Positions 15,885-22,684 of a stretch of 24,062 nucleotides of DNA are shown here, piece after piece. How positions within the stretch are numbered: position 1 is the stretch's first letter; each line of letters begins with the position of its first letter. The notes beneath the pieces are model-generated. The model made no database searches. It worked only from the letters and a program-made list of their open reading frames with translations, and was not told the DNA's origin. The position numbers and the translations under genes were made by a program. The stretch lies in contig JAZRUY010000031.1 of assembly GCA_045598845.1 (NCBI GenBank), forward strand, positions 1 to 24,062. Direction: 5' to 3'. Source of the DNA: JAZRUY01 sp045598845 (GTDB lineage Bacteria; Verrucomicrobiota; Lentisphaeria; Victivallales; Victivallaceae).

Positions 15885-17288
15885 TCAGCGGCGGCCGGTA
15901 CAATATATTTCCCGCATTTTGCGGATGAAGTTGCGCTGGCGTTCCGAGCACGGGACAGTGCGTATATCGATGCTTTTATCCTTTACCGCCCGCATTATCA
16001 CGGGAGTCTGCGCGCGCTCCAGCGCCGAATCGCAATTACCGGTGACCGGCGGCGGCATGATAATTACGAACAGCACATAAGTTATTATCGATACCGCGGT
16101 AACGCACCTCCAGATTGTCCGGGCTGTTTTTCCGCCCGCATCCGCGGCCTGCATCCCGAAAATCCAGAACATAGCCAGAAAAGGCGAGAAATAATTGCTG
16201 TATATGGTAGGATACTCTGTTATCGGCTGCAGACGCCATACCATAATAGTCGATGCGGTCGCGGCCGCCGCCATGCAGATTATAAAAGCCCAGAGCGCTG
16301 ACCGTTTTTTTCTGACAAAGACCGCGGTTACCGCCGTCAGCATGATTATCCCGGTGATTACATTGATTGCGGCGGCCGGATAGGAGGTTAAATAGAACCC
16401 CGTATTTGCGAAAATGAATTTCGGTGCTTTGAGCAACGGAATGCTCCATCCTGCGAACGGTACCTGCTGACAGAAGTAGGAAGGGTAATAGCCGTTGCAG
16501 GCATGGATGATCAGCGGAGCCAGTACGAGATCGTAAACCGCCGCGGCTGCTATGATTCCGACAAAAAATATTACCGCATACAGCAGCGTTTTTTTATCCA
16601 GGTCATGCCTGATGCCGCACCGGACGGCGAGAGCCGGTATTGCGGACGCTCCCAGCAGCAATGCGGAAAAACCGGCTAACCCGGCTGCGAAAAAAGCCCC
16701 TTGCCGGTCGCTGAGCGAAGCCAGCAGCATGATTATTCCCATGCCTGCGGTTTTGCCGGAATTTCTGAAATTGTCCCGGTACTGCTCAATGAAAAGAAAG
16801 ACGCCCCATACCAGGAATAACGCCGCCAGCGGTTTGGCCGTGCGGAAAAACACGAATCCGCCGTCGCATACGCTCCCGGTCAGTAAATAGGATTGGGCGG
16901 CGATATGCACTGTTACCGCCGGAAGCCGCGGATACAGCGAACGGGTATAGTAGATCATCAGGGCCACTGTCGCCGCCGCGATAGGCACGGTAAGGATCGA
17001 CTGCAGGTGCAGAAAACCGTATCCGGCGCATAGAGCCAGCAGTCTGGCATTGTATAGATCCAGCAGATAATTGAGTTCGCGGCTTTGGAAATAACTCCAG
17101 TCGTTCATCAGCGGATCGAACACCATGGCCGCTAAACTGCGGTCGGTGCGCAGATAGTTGACAATAAACTGCCCGGATTCGGCCTGCAGCCAGCCGCGCC
17201 CGCATACGGCGGCGATGATTACCGCCAGACCGCAGGCGGTCAGAAAACCGGCAAGCGTTTCCCGAATCACTGTCCGCCGGTCATTCAT
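15885..17288 (-). CDS. Polytopic membrane protein, second copy of duplicated cassette (GT-C-like)
   Basis: A 467-residue protein with about 10-11 hydrophobic segments, and no family I recognise. Its first external loop carries LQAESGQF, FDPLMNDW and QSRELNYLLD (34-77). Later motifs are FRTAKPLAALF, DRQGAFF, and IHACNGYYPSYFCQQ; the C-terminus is ERQRNFIRKMREIY. Each motif recurs in the protein at 17654-19054, so the two are paralogues. Acidic residues in the first loop, many membrane spans and the glycan setting suggest a GT-C transferase or polymerase-like role, but this is inference. The ATG (17286-17288) overlaps the end of the 122-residue gene by 8 nt. It ends the minus-strand operon that starts at 19506. 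Confidence 0.8.
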   Translation of the reverse strand: MNDRRTVIRETLAGFLTACGLAVIIAAVCGRGWLQAESGQFIVNYLRTDRSLAAMVFDPLMNDWSYFQSRELNYLLDLYNARLLALCAGYGFLHLQSILTVPIAAATVALMIYYTRSLYPRLPAVTVHIAAQSYLLTGSVCDGGFVFFRTAKPLAALFLVWGVFLFIEQYRDNFRNSGKTAGMGIIMLLASLSDRQGAFFAAGLAGFSALLLGASAIPALAVRCGIRHDLDKKTLLYAVIFFVGIIAAAAVYDLVLAPLIIHACNGYYPSYFCQQVPFAGWSIPLLKAPKFIFANTGFYLTSYPAAAINVITGIIMLTAVTAVFVRKKRSALWAFIICMAAAATASTIMVWRLQPITEYPTIYSNYFSPFLAMFWIFGMQAADAGGKTARTIWRCVTAVSIITYVLFVIIMPPPVTGNCDSALERAQTPVIMRAVKDKSIDIRTVPCSERQRNFIRKMREIYCTGRR

Positions 17289-17695
17289 GTTTAAGCCGTC
17301 CTGCCTCCGGATATTCTTCGGACAGCCTTTTCCGCAGATCCGCCGCTCCGGTTATGTTCAGTTGCTTTTCCCCGACGGTCAGAAATGTATCCGCGGACAC
17401 TTCATCTCCGCGGTCAAGATATCCTCGCACCAGTTTTTCCAGCGCTTCCGGATCCCGGTTGTCGAATGTGTGCCGGTATTGATAAACTAAATATTCCCGT
17501 TCCGATATTTCCCGGAATTCCGGATGGCCGCTTTGATCCTGCGGAAAAAATGCCAGGAAATTTTGCGCCGCCATCAGCAGCAGAATCAAAAAAACGGCGC
17601 AGATTGCCGAGATCAAATATCCGGTTGCGGTTGCTGTTCTTTTTTTCATGATTTTACCGGCGGTATATTTCCCGCATTCTGCGGATGAAGTTGCG
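15904..17695 (-). repeat. Near-identical 32-nt repeat at 3' ends of the two paralogous genes
   Basis: Positions 15904-15935 and 17664-17695 match at 31 of 32 bases. Both encode the conserved C-terminal FIRxMREIY segment of the paralogous membrane proteins. A second matching block (17097-17120 and 18839-18862, 23 of 24 bases) encodes the FDPLxNDW segment. This entry spans the first repeat pair only. Confidence 0.75.
17281..17649 (-). CDS. Small membrane-anchored protein, second copy of duplicated cassette
   Basis: A 122-residue protein with one N-terminal membrane segment (about 10-30) and a helical remainder predicted outside the cytoplasm. The soluble part aligns with the 151-residue protein at 19051-19506 through FPxxQxxHPxxxE, then YRHTFDNRDPEALEKL and RGDEVSADTFL, but it is shorter and holds room for about one TPR-like hairpin. 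It starts 4 nt after the preceding 466-residue gene ends and overlaps the next by 8 nt. The upstream ribosome-binding site is weak. The partner relation (small anchored protein then large polytopic protein, repeated twice) suggests a dedicated accessory subunit. No family recognised. Confidence 0.78.
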   Translation of the reverse strand: MKKRTATATGYLISAICAVFLILLLMAAQNFLAFFPQDQSGHPEFREISEREYLVYQYRHTFDNRDPEALEKLVRGYLDRGDEVSADTFLTVGEKQLNITGAADLRKRLSEEYPEAGRLKHE

Positions 17696-19054
17696 GCTGC
17701 GCTCCGGCAAAGGCATGGTTCTGATGTCCTGGCCGCTATGCTTTATCGCATATATTATACTTTCCGTTTGCTGTCTTTCCCTGGACTGATCTTCTCCGGA
17801 AGGTATTTCCCGTCGCCGTGCCGGTAATAATTCCGTTGCGCACCCCAGAATGGTCAGCGCAAGCAGCGCGGCGCACAGCATCCCCGCGTATTTTCCGCGC
17901 AGGGTGGATACGGTTGCCGCCAGCAGATACCACAGCAACACCAGAAAGGTTATGAAATAATTACCGTACAGTGTTCCGCCGTTCAGCATTTCGATATGTC
18001 TGGTAATCATCATGGTGGCGCATATCCACATTGCCGCGATAATCACGCAGAATCCCGCCGCCGCGGCCGGCCGTTTGTGCGCCAGCCGGTGAATACAGAC
18101 CAGCAATGCCGCCGCTCCGATAACGGTATTGACCGGTCTGCAGCCGGTGCCTGAAAAACAATGCCCGAAATTTACCGCTATGTACCATAACCCGTGCCGG
18201 ACGGTATAAATCACCGGCGGCGGTGAATTTTGCTGATAAGCAAAGGACGGAAAATAGCCGTTGATACAGTGAATCAGCCACGGTCCGGCAATCAAGTTGT
18301 AAAAAGTGGCGGCTGCAAGAGCGGCAAGCAGCCATCCCGCCGCTCTCTGCACCGCTTTCGGGTCGAAGGGAAAGATGCCCGGAAATATTACCGCTCCTGC
18401 CAGCAGCAGGCCGGTTGTGCCGGCGGCGCCGCCGCAGAAAAACATTCCCTGCCGGTCGAGCAGCGCCGCCAGCATCGCCGAAACGGCCATTGCCGCAATG
18501 TTGCGCTTCAGGCGGAACCCGTTGCGGCAGGCGGTAATGAATTCTCCGGTGAACCGGACTATGCACAGCGCGGTCAGCGGTTTGGCGGTGCGGTAGAGTA
18601 AAAATGAATTAACACAACCGCAGAAAATAAAACTCAATGCCAGCGCGATTGCGGCGAAACGGGGAATTCCGGAATACAGCCGGCGAAAATAAAAGGCCGT
18701 CAGTCCGGCGGTCGCCGCCGCTGCGGCAATGCTTACGGCTGAAGTGAATATCAGGTAGCCGTTTCCCGCCGCCCACGCGAAAATACCGGCATCCGCCGCA
18801 TCGAAAAGATAACTTAACTCACGCCCCTGATAGCATCCCCAGTCGTTCAGCAGCGGATCGAATATTTTTTCCGGCAGGGTAAGCCGGATATCCAGATAAT
18901 GGGTCAGGAAATGAGCGGTTTCCGCATGCAGGAAATTCGCCCCGCGCAGATATGCTGTGCCCAGAGAAGCGAGCAGTGCCAGTGCCGCGGTCAAAAAGGC
19001 ATCGGCGACGGCATTGCCGCCTTTTTCAGTCCGGTTATTGCCGTCCGGGGTCAT
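17654..19054 (-). CDS. Polytopic membrane protein, first copy of duplicated cassette (GT-C-like)
   Basis: A 466-residue protein with about 11 hydrophobic segments. The first external loop contains LHAETAHFL, then FDPLLNDW and QGRELSYLFD (about 42-85). Internal blocks YRTAKPLTAL, LLDRQGMFF and IHCINGYFPSFAYQQ and the C-terminal ERSRNFIRRMREIY are shared with its paralogue at 15885-17288. The basic, arginine-rich C-terminus should lie in the cytoplasm by the positive-inside rule. The start ATG overlaps the stop of the upstream 151-residue gene (ATGA). It resembles uncharacterised GT-C-like glucosyl or mannosyl transferases only in architecture; the substrate is unknown. Confidence 0.8.
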   Translation of the reverse strand: MTPDGNNRTEKGGNAVADAFLTAALALLASLGTAYLRGANFLHAETAHFLTHYLDIRLTLPEKIFDPLLNDWGCYQGRELSYLFDAADAGIFAWAAGNGYLIFTSAVSIAAAAATAGLTAFYFRRLYSGIPRFAAIALALSFIFCGCVNSFLLYRTAKPLTALCIVRFTGEFITACRNGFRLKRNIAAMAVSAMLAALLDRQGMFFCGGAAGTTGLLLAGAVIFPGIFPFDPKAVQRAAGWLLAALAAATFYNLIAGPWLIHCINGYFPSFAYQQNSPPPVIYTVRHGLWYIAVNFGHCFSGTGCRPVNTVIGAAALLVCIHRLAHKRPAAAAGFCVIIAAMWICATMMITRHIEMLNGGTLYGNYFITFLVLLWYLLAATVSTLRGKYAGMLCAALLALTILGCATELLPARRREIPSGEDQSRERQQTESIIYAIKHSGQDIRTMPLPERSRNFIRRMREIYRR

Positions 19055-19506
19055 TTTGTTTGCGCTTCCAGTTCTTTTATGCGGTCAAGACATGTCGTTT
19101 CGCCGTCCGGGACTGTATGAATCCTTTCCGAATTCAAGGCGGCGCGATACCAGCGCAAGGCGTCCTCCCGGTTGCCGTTTTTGCTGTGCAAATCACCGAG
19201 CGCTATTGCCGCCTCGGGCATTTTAAGCGAACCGAATGCGAAATTCAAGTATGTTTCCGCCGATATAAAATCGCGTTTGCCGAGAAAGAATCCGGCCAGT
19301 TTAAGCATATTGTCCGCGGAATTGTTTTCGGTCATCCGTATATAATTCCAGTACAGCCACTGCTGCTCTATGTATTCGTTGTACAAAGGATGGTTCTCCT
19401 GGGATTCCGGAAAAGTTTTTACTTTGGTTTGCAGCAGCAGCAGCGCCGGAACGGCTGCGATGACAGCGCCTGCGGCGAGTAGATGTTTCCGGTTGTTCGG
19501 ATGCAT
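19051..19506 (-). CDS. Small membrane-anchored TPR-like protein, first copy of duplicated cassette
   Basis: A 151-residue protein with an uncleaved-looking N-terminal hydrophobic helix (about 8-26) and then a soluble helical domain. Two TPR/Sel1-like hairpins are visible: NMLKLAGFFLGKRDFISAETYL (about 66-87) and AAIALGDLHSKNGNREDALRWYRAAL (about 99-124). These usually bind protein partners. Its soluble part aligns with the 122-residue paralogue at 17281-17649. It is the first gene of the four-gene minus-strand operon and overlaps the next by 4 nt. It lacks a good Shine-Dalgarno sequence; the predicted promoter at 19552-19580 gives a leader of about 39 nt. Confidence 0.8.
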   Translation of the reverse strand: MHPNNRKHLLAAGAVIAAVPALLLLQTKVKTFPESQENHPLYNEYIEQQWLYWNYIRMTENNSADNMLKLAGFFLGKRDFISAETYLNFAFGSLKMPEAAIALGDLHSKNGNREDALRWYRAALNSERIHTVPDGETTCLDRIKELEAQTK

Positions 19507-19543
19507 AGGTGTACTTCGTTTTTTTATTTCAGCGGCCGACTGT

Positions 19544-22432
19544 TCAGAAAGAATATATATGCGCGTGATTATGTTTGCAATCCGTTACGGGATTTCGTGT
19601 TCCGGAACACAATTCAGTAATAGCATTTTTCAGTTTCGCTTTGCCCTGCCGGTAGGCGTAGGCCGCGCTTTCCATCGGGGTAACGATACCCTTTGCCAGT
19701 TCGTCCGCGAACTGCAACAGTCTTGTCGGAATGCGGATTATTCTGCCCTTTTTACCGCCGATTGCGACTCTGCCGCTGTCCAGTTTTCCGTCTCCGGAAA
19801 GCATTTCCAGTTCAAAATTGGCGTTCTTCCATGCGGTGCGGAAGTCGAAGTGCCGCCACATTTCCCTGAACTCCCCGAATGTCGCGCCGTCCTTGCGTCT
19901 GGCAACGGAATTGATTACCGCCTCGGCGAATCTCTTTACCCCCAGTTCGTATGCGGCGTTGACGGTGTTGCCCGCAATGTTGGCGGCATGGGTTTTCGGG
20001 CCGGAGAGTATCGAGTTAATCCAGAATTCGTAAGCCTTGTCCAGCCACCCCGCCTGTCCGGACGACACCTCTCGGAGTATCGCGTCCAGTTTGCTCCGGT
20101 TGTTCAGCGTTTCGTTGTCAAGGTCGAATATGTCGACTCCGAACTTCGCCTTGATGTCATTGCGCAGACGCGTCTTGTCCCGGTCGGGCATATCCCGGTC
20201 GAGTTTGTGGAAGAAGTATTTCGCCTGTTCAATTTTGCCCATGCCGGATATTATTTTACGGCGCGACGCTCCTTCTTTTCCCCACATTGTTCCTTCGTCA
20301 ATGTAGTTCCACATCACTTTCTGCAGTTTTTCACGGTCGGCTATGTCGCCGTTCGCCATGATATGCTGGATAGCCGCGCCCCTCACATGGCGCTCCACCG
20401 GACCGTAGCCACGGACTAAATCGTTAAGCGCGTTGTTTATTCCGCCCCGGCTGGTTATCCACTCTTTCGCCTTGTCCAGCCACCCGGCAACGGTTTCCTT
20501 CCGGTACTTGGCGTCCTCCATCAGCCCGTCCCACATTGCGGACGCTTCCTCGCTCATGGTCGCTCCGGTCGGCTTCACCTGCTTGCGGGGGGCGGTCTTC
20601 TTTTCGGAAAAATCAGTATTTTTTTTGTTATTATAATCAAAACCGCTTGACATCAGCGCGTTACGCACTACATTAAGCACGGAAGCGGAGTTGGAAGTTA
20701 CCGGGGTCGCTGTCGCGGCATCACCCCTTTCAACGGAATCCGCTTCCTTTTCTTTCAAGAGCGTTATTGAATGGTCGTAATACACTTGATTGTCGTTTTC
20801 GTGAATCACCATTGCGGCGATATACCGTTCTCCGCCATACCTGACCTTACTGGCAAGAAGATGGCTGTACGAGTTTACGGCGTTCCCTTTCGGGTCTTTA
20901 TGCACCTCCGTCTGTATTTTTACCGCGTTTTCCAGCATCTCCGGAATGACCGGAATAATGTTGTATTTTTCGTTAGGTCCTCCGTGATTGCCAAGACTTT
21001 GAGCGGTGGATTTTTCTAAAGATACGCCTTTGCCGATTGCCGGAGTGAAAACCTTGGTGTTTATCATCCCGGACTCGGTCATATACTTGTTTACCTTAGC
21101 GGTAATCCATGCGATGAATTTCTCTTTCGGCGCTTCCGCAGGGTCGAACACCTGATTTATTCTGCTGCATACAACCCCTTTTGAATTGTTGAGTTCTGTT
21201 CCGCTGTTCTCGTTCACGCTGGCAACAGTATATCCTGGTTTTGAAGCGATGGCGTTTTTAAGCGTGTACTTCTTTTCGGAGTAATCCGCACCGGATTCTC
21301 CTACCCACTCTTTTCCGTTCCATGTTTCAATACTGTACCCGCCTTGTTCGTTCCTTGCCGCGCGTTGCTCTCCTTTGTGGAAAAAGTTCTCCAGCCCGTT
21401 CTTGTAATCCTCCGTGGTCGGTTTGCGTCCGAGTAAATACGCATGCTGCTTTTTTGTGGTGCGTTCCACCTTACCGTTATCTATTGAGAATCCTCTCTCG
21501 TCATCAAACGATGCCCCCAGAAATTCCCTTGCCGCCGGGCTGGTGTTGTCGAAAATTCTTTTTTCCGAATTTCTTTTTTCAGAAACAGCGTCAAGATATT
21601 TCTGATACATTTCCTCACGGAGCGCACCAAGCGTTTTTTCTTCTTCCGCGTTGTTCTGCTCCGCCGTATTGCTTGCCCTGTATTCCCCGGTGCGGTGCGC
21701 ATAGGTTCCGTTGCTTGTCATCAGTTTCTTGACCAGCAGTTCGCCGTTGTCGTCATACACATAGTAGAATTTGCCGCGTTCCTCTATGTTGACATCTTCG
21801 AGTTTTACCTCGTTTGCCTTCGGATGCGCTCTTGTTCCGCTCCATGCGAGATACTCGAAATCCCCTCGGTAAAGTTTATTTCCGTTTTCCTCGCCAGCAT
21901 CCATGCTCGCAAGTTCTTCCGACCGTTCAGGAGTCAGTTCCTCTATGAAATCACTGTTTATTCCGTAGAAATCGGTTCTGTTATACATTGATGATGTATG
22001 ATGCCATCCGGCGGATTGCAGCGCGTATTTACGCAGTACCGGCAGTTTTACCTTTTTCAGCAGTTCCGCTTTTTCCGGGTCAATATCCGCCGCCGCGCGG
22101 AGTATTTCGTTTTTGCTCCACTTGCTTAACGGCATTTCGTTGTTTTCGTATGCCGCCCTTGCGTTGTTGGACATGGAGTAACCGTCATACCCGCTTCCCC
22201 TCTTCTCGGAGTACCTTGTGCTGTTCGCCTCGTAGAATTTCCGCGCCTTGTCAGCAAGAAAGGTAAGCCTGTTGTTCGCGTTCTGTTCGCTGATGCCCAG
22301 CCTCTCCGCAAGCGACTTTGCGTCCATCGCACCGGCCAGCACGGCATCGAGAGTATCGCGCTGGTTTTCCGTCCGCAGTGTTTCCCGGAACTCCGGGCTG
22401 CTAAGCAGTGTGCGCAAACGCTCGCTGTTCAA
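19544..22432 (-). CDS. Phage/mobile-element polyvalent protein remnant fused to sigma-like HTH
   Basis: The open frame gives 962 residues from a TTG at 22432 but has no stop until 22675 and no ATG or GTG near its start, so it is probably a fragment. Residues 1-67 resemble sigma region 4 (QRDTLDAVL, LAERLGISEQNANNRL). Residues 80-155 match a phage domain known to me only by sequence (GYDGYSMSNNARAAYE, GWHHTSSMYNRTDFYG). Residues 460-560 are LPD3-like (ENAVKIQTEVHK, YYDHSITLLKEKE). Residues 797-930 resemble the tail of large virion or DNA-entry proteins (WINSILSGPKTHAANIAGN, RIPTRLLQFADELAKG). The last 20 or so residues are Cys/His-rich and look like host intergenic DNA read through a truncation. 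SEKK/SEKR motifs recur between modules. Expression is doubtful. Confidence 0.65.
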   Translation of the reverse strand: MNSERLRTLLSSPEFRETLRTENQRDTLDAVLAGAMDAKSLAERLGISEQNANNRLTFLADKARKFYEANSTRYSEKRGSGYDGYSMSNNARAAYENNEMPLSKWSKNEILRAAADIDPEKAELLKKVKLPVLRKYALQSAGWHHTSSMYNRTDFYGINSDFIEELTPERSEELASMDAGEENGNKLYRGDFEYLAWSGTRAHPKANEVKLEDVNIEERGKFYYVYDDNGELLVKKLMTSNGTYAHRTGEYRASNTAEQNNAEEEKTLGALREEMYQKYLDAVSEKRNSEKRIFDNTSPAAREFLGASFDDERGFSIDNGKVERTTKKQHAYLLGRKPTTEDYKNGLENFFHKGEQRAARNEQGGYSIETWNGKEWVGESGADYSEKKYTLKNAIASKPGYTVASVNENSGTELNNSKGVVCSRINQVFDPAEAPKEKFIAWITAKVNKYMTESGMINTKVFTPAIGKGVSLEKSTAQSLGNHGGPNEKYNIIPVIPEMLENAVKIQTEVHKDPKGNAVNSYSHLLASKVRYGGERYIAAMVIHENDNQVYYDHSITLLKEKEADSVERGDAATATPVTSNSASVLNVVRNALMSSGFDYNNKKNTDFSEKKTAPRKQVKPTGATMSEEASAMWDGLMEDAKYRKETVAGWLDKAKEWITSRGGINNALNDLVRGYGPVERHVRGAAIQHIMANGDIADREKLQKVMWNYIDEGTMWGKEGASRRKIISGMGKIEQAKYFFHKLDRDMPDRDKTRLRNDIKAKFGVDIFDLDNETLNNRSKLDAILREVSSGQAGWLDKAYEFWINSILSGPKTHAANIAGNTVNAAYELGVKRFAEAVINSVARRKDGATFGEFREMWRHFDFRTAWKNANFELEMLSGDGKLDSGRVAIGGKKGRIIRIPTRLLQFADELAKGIVTPMESAAYAYRQGKAKLKNAITELCSGTRNPVTDCKHNHAHIYSF
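19552..19580 (-). promoter_or_regulatory. Predicted promoter of the duplicated membrane-protein operon
   Basis: On the minus strand TTGCAA (19580-19575), a 17-bp spacer and TATATT (19557-19552). Both hexamers are identical to those before the DUF6056-like gene at 11017. The start would be near 19545. The site overlaps the last codons of the phage-derived open frame, which supports those codons being host DNA. Confidence 0.5.
19597..19610. repeat. 14-bp perfect palindrome at the edge of the phage-derived segment
   Basis: GTGTTCCGGAACAC is self-complementary. It lies about 20 bp beyond the predicted -35 box of the membrane-protein operon and near the point where the phage-type protein sequence stops being recognisable. 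It could be an operator or a junction feature; neither is shown. Confidence 0.45.
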
Positions 22433-22675
22433 TGCTTTCTCCGCCCGCTCTTCCCCCGCCTCGTCCGGAGTTAAATCCCCCGCAGTGCGGCTGTCTCCGT
22501 CATCGCCTTCAAGCCTTTCGTCAAGAGACCTTTCACTGGTCGGTGAATTCTTATTGTTGTTCAGTCTTCTTATGTAATCTTTTTCGGCGTTTTTTATCAG
22601 TGTTTTCAGGTATGCGTCAATCCTGGTATAATAAAAAACCTCCCAATTGGGAGGTTTTTGCGCGCTTTTTATGGT
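22433..22675 (-). pseudogene. Sigma-factor-like N-terminal remnant in frame with the phage ORF
   Basis: The frame of the phage-derived ORF continues upstream without a stop to 22676. From about 22630 it reads RIDAYLKTLIKNAEKDYIRR, then SLDERL and an acidic linker into the HTH. This pattern (region-2-like helix, SLDE linker, region-4 HTH) is what short sigma-70-type proteins of phages and integrative elements look like. No ATG, GTG or TTG precedes the helix within the frame, and the upstream part runs into the terminator palindrome, so the N-terminus is missing. The similarity is from memory of the pattern, not a search. Confidence 0.5.
22634..22659. terminator. Perfectly palindromic Rho-independent terminator
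   Basis: A 26-bp perfect palindrome with arms AAAAACCTCCC and GGGAGGTTTTT around AATT. It lies 25 nt after the stop of the minus-strand metallophosphoesterase gene and provides a U-tract on either strand. Confidence 0.88.
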
Positions 22676-22684
22676 TTATCCGGT

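Noticed and set aside
19571..19606. Possible tRNA 3' end or att site near the phage fragment
   Set aside because: The ATCCGTTACGGGATTTCG stretch has no T-loop or acceptor pairing and no matching copy at the other end of the fragment.
19370..20419. A 349-codon plus-strand frame
   Set aside because: It is antisense to the small TPR-like gene and to the phage-derived frame, with no family resemblance; a compositional shadow.
22628..22633. TATAAT on the plus strand as a promoter
   Set aside because: No good -35 box lies 16-18 bp upstream and it faces directly into a terminator with no plus-strand gene beyond.
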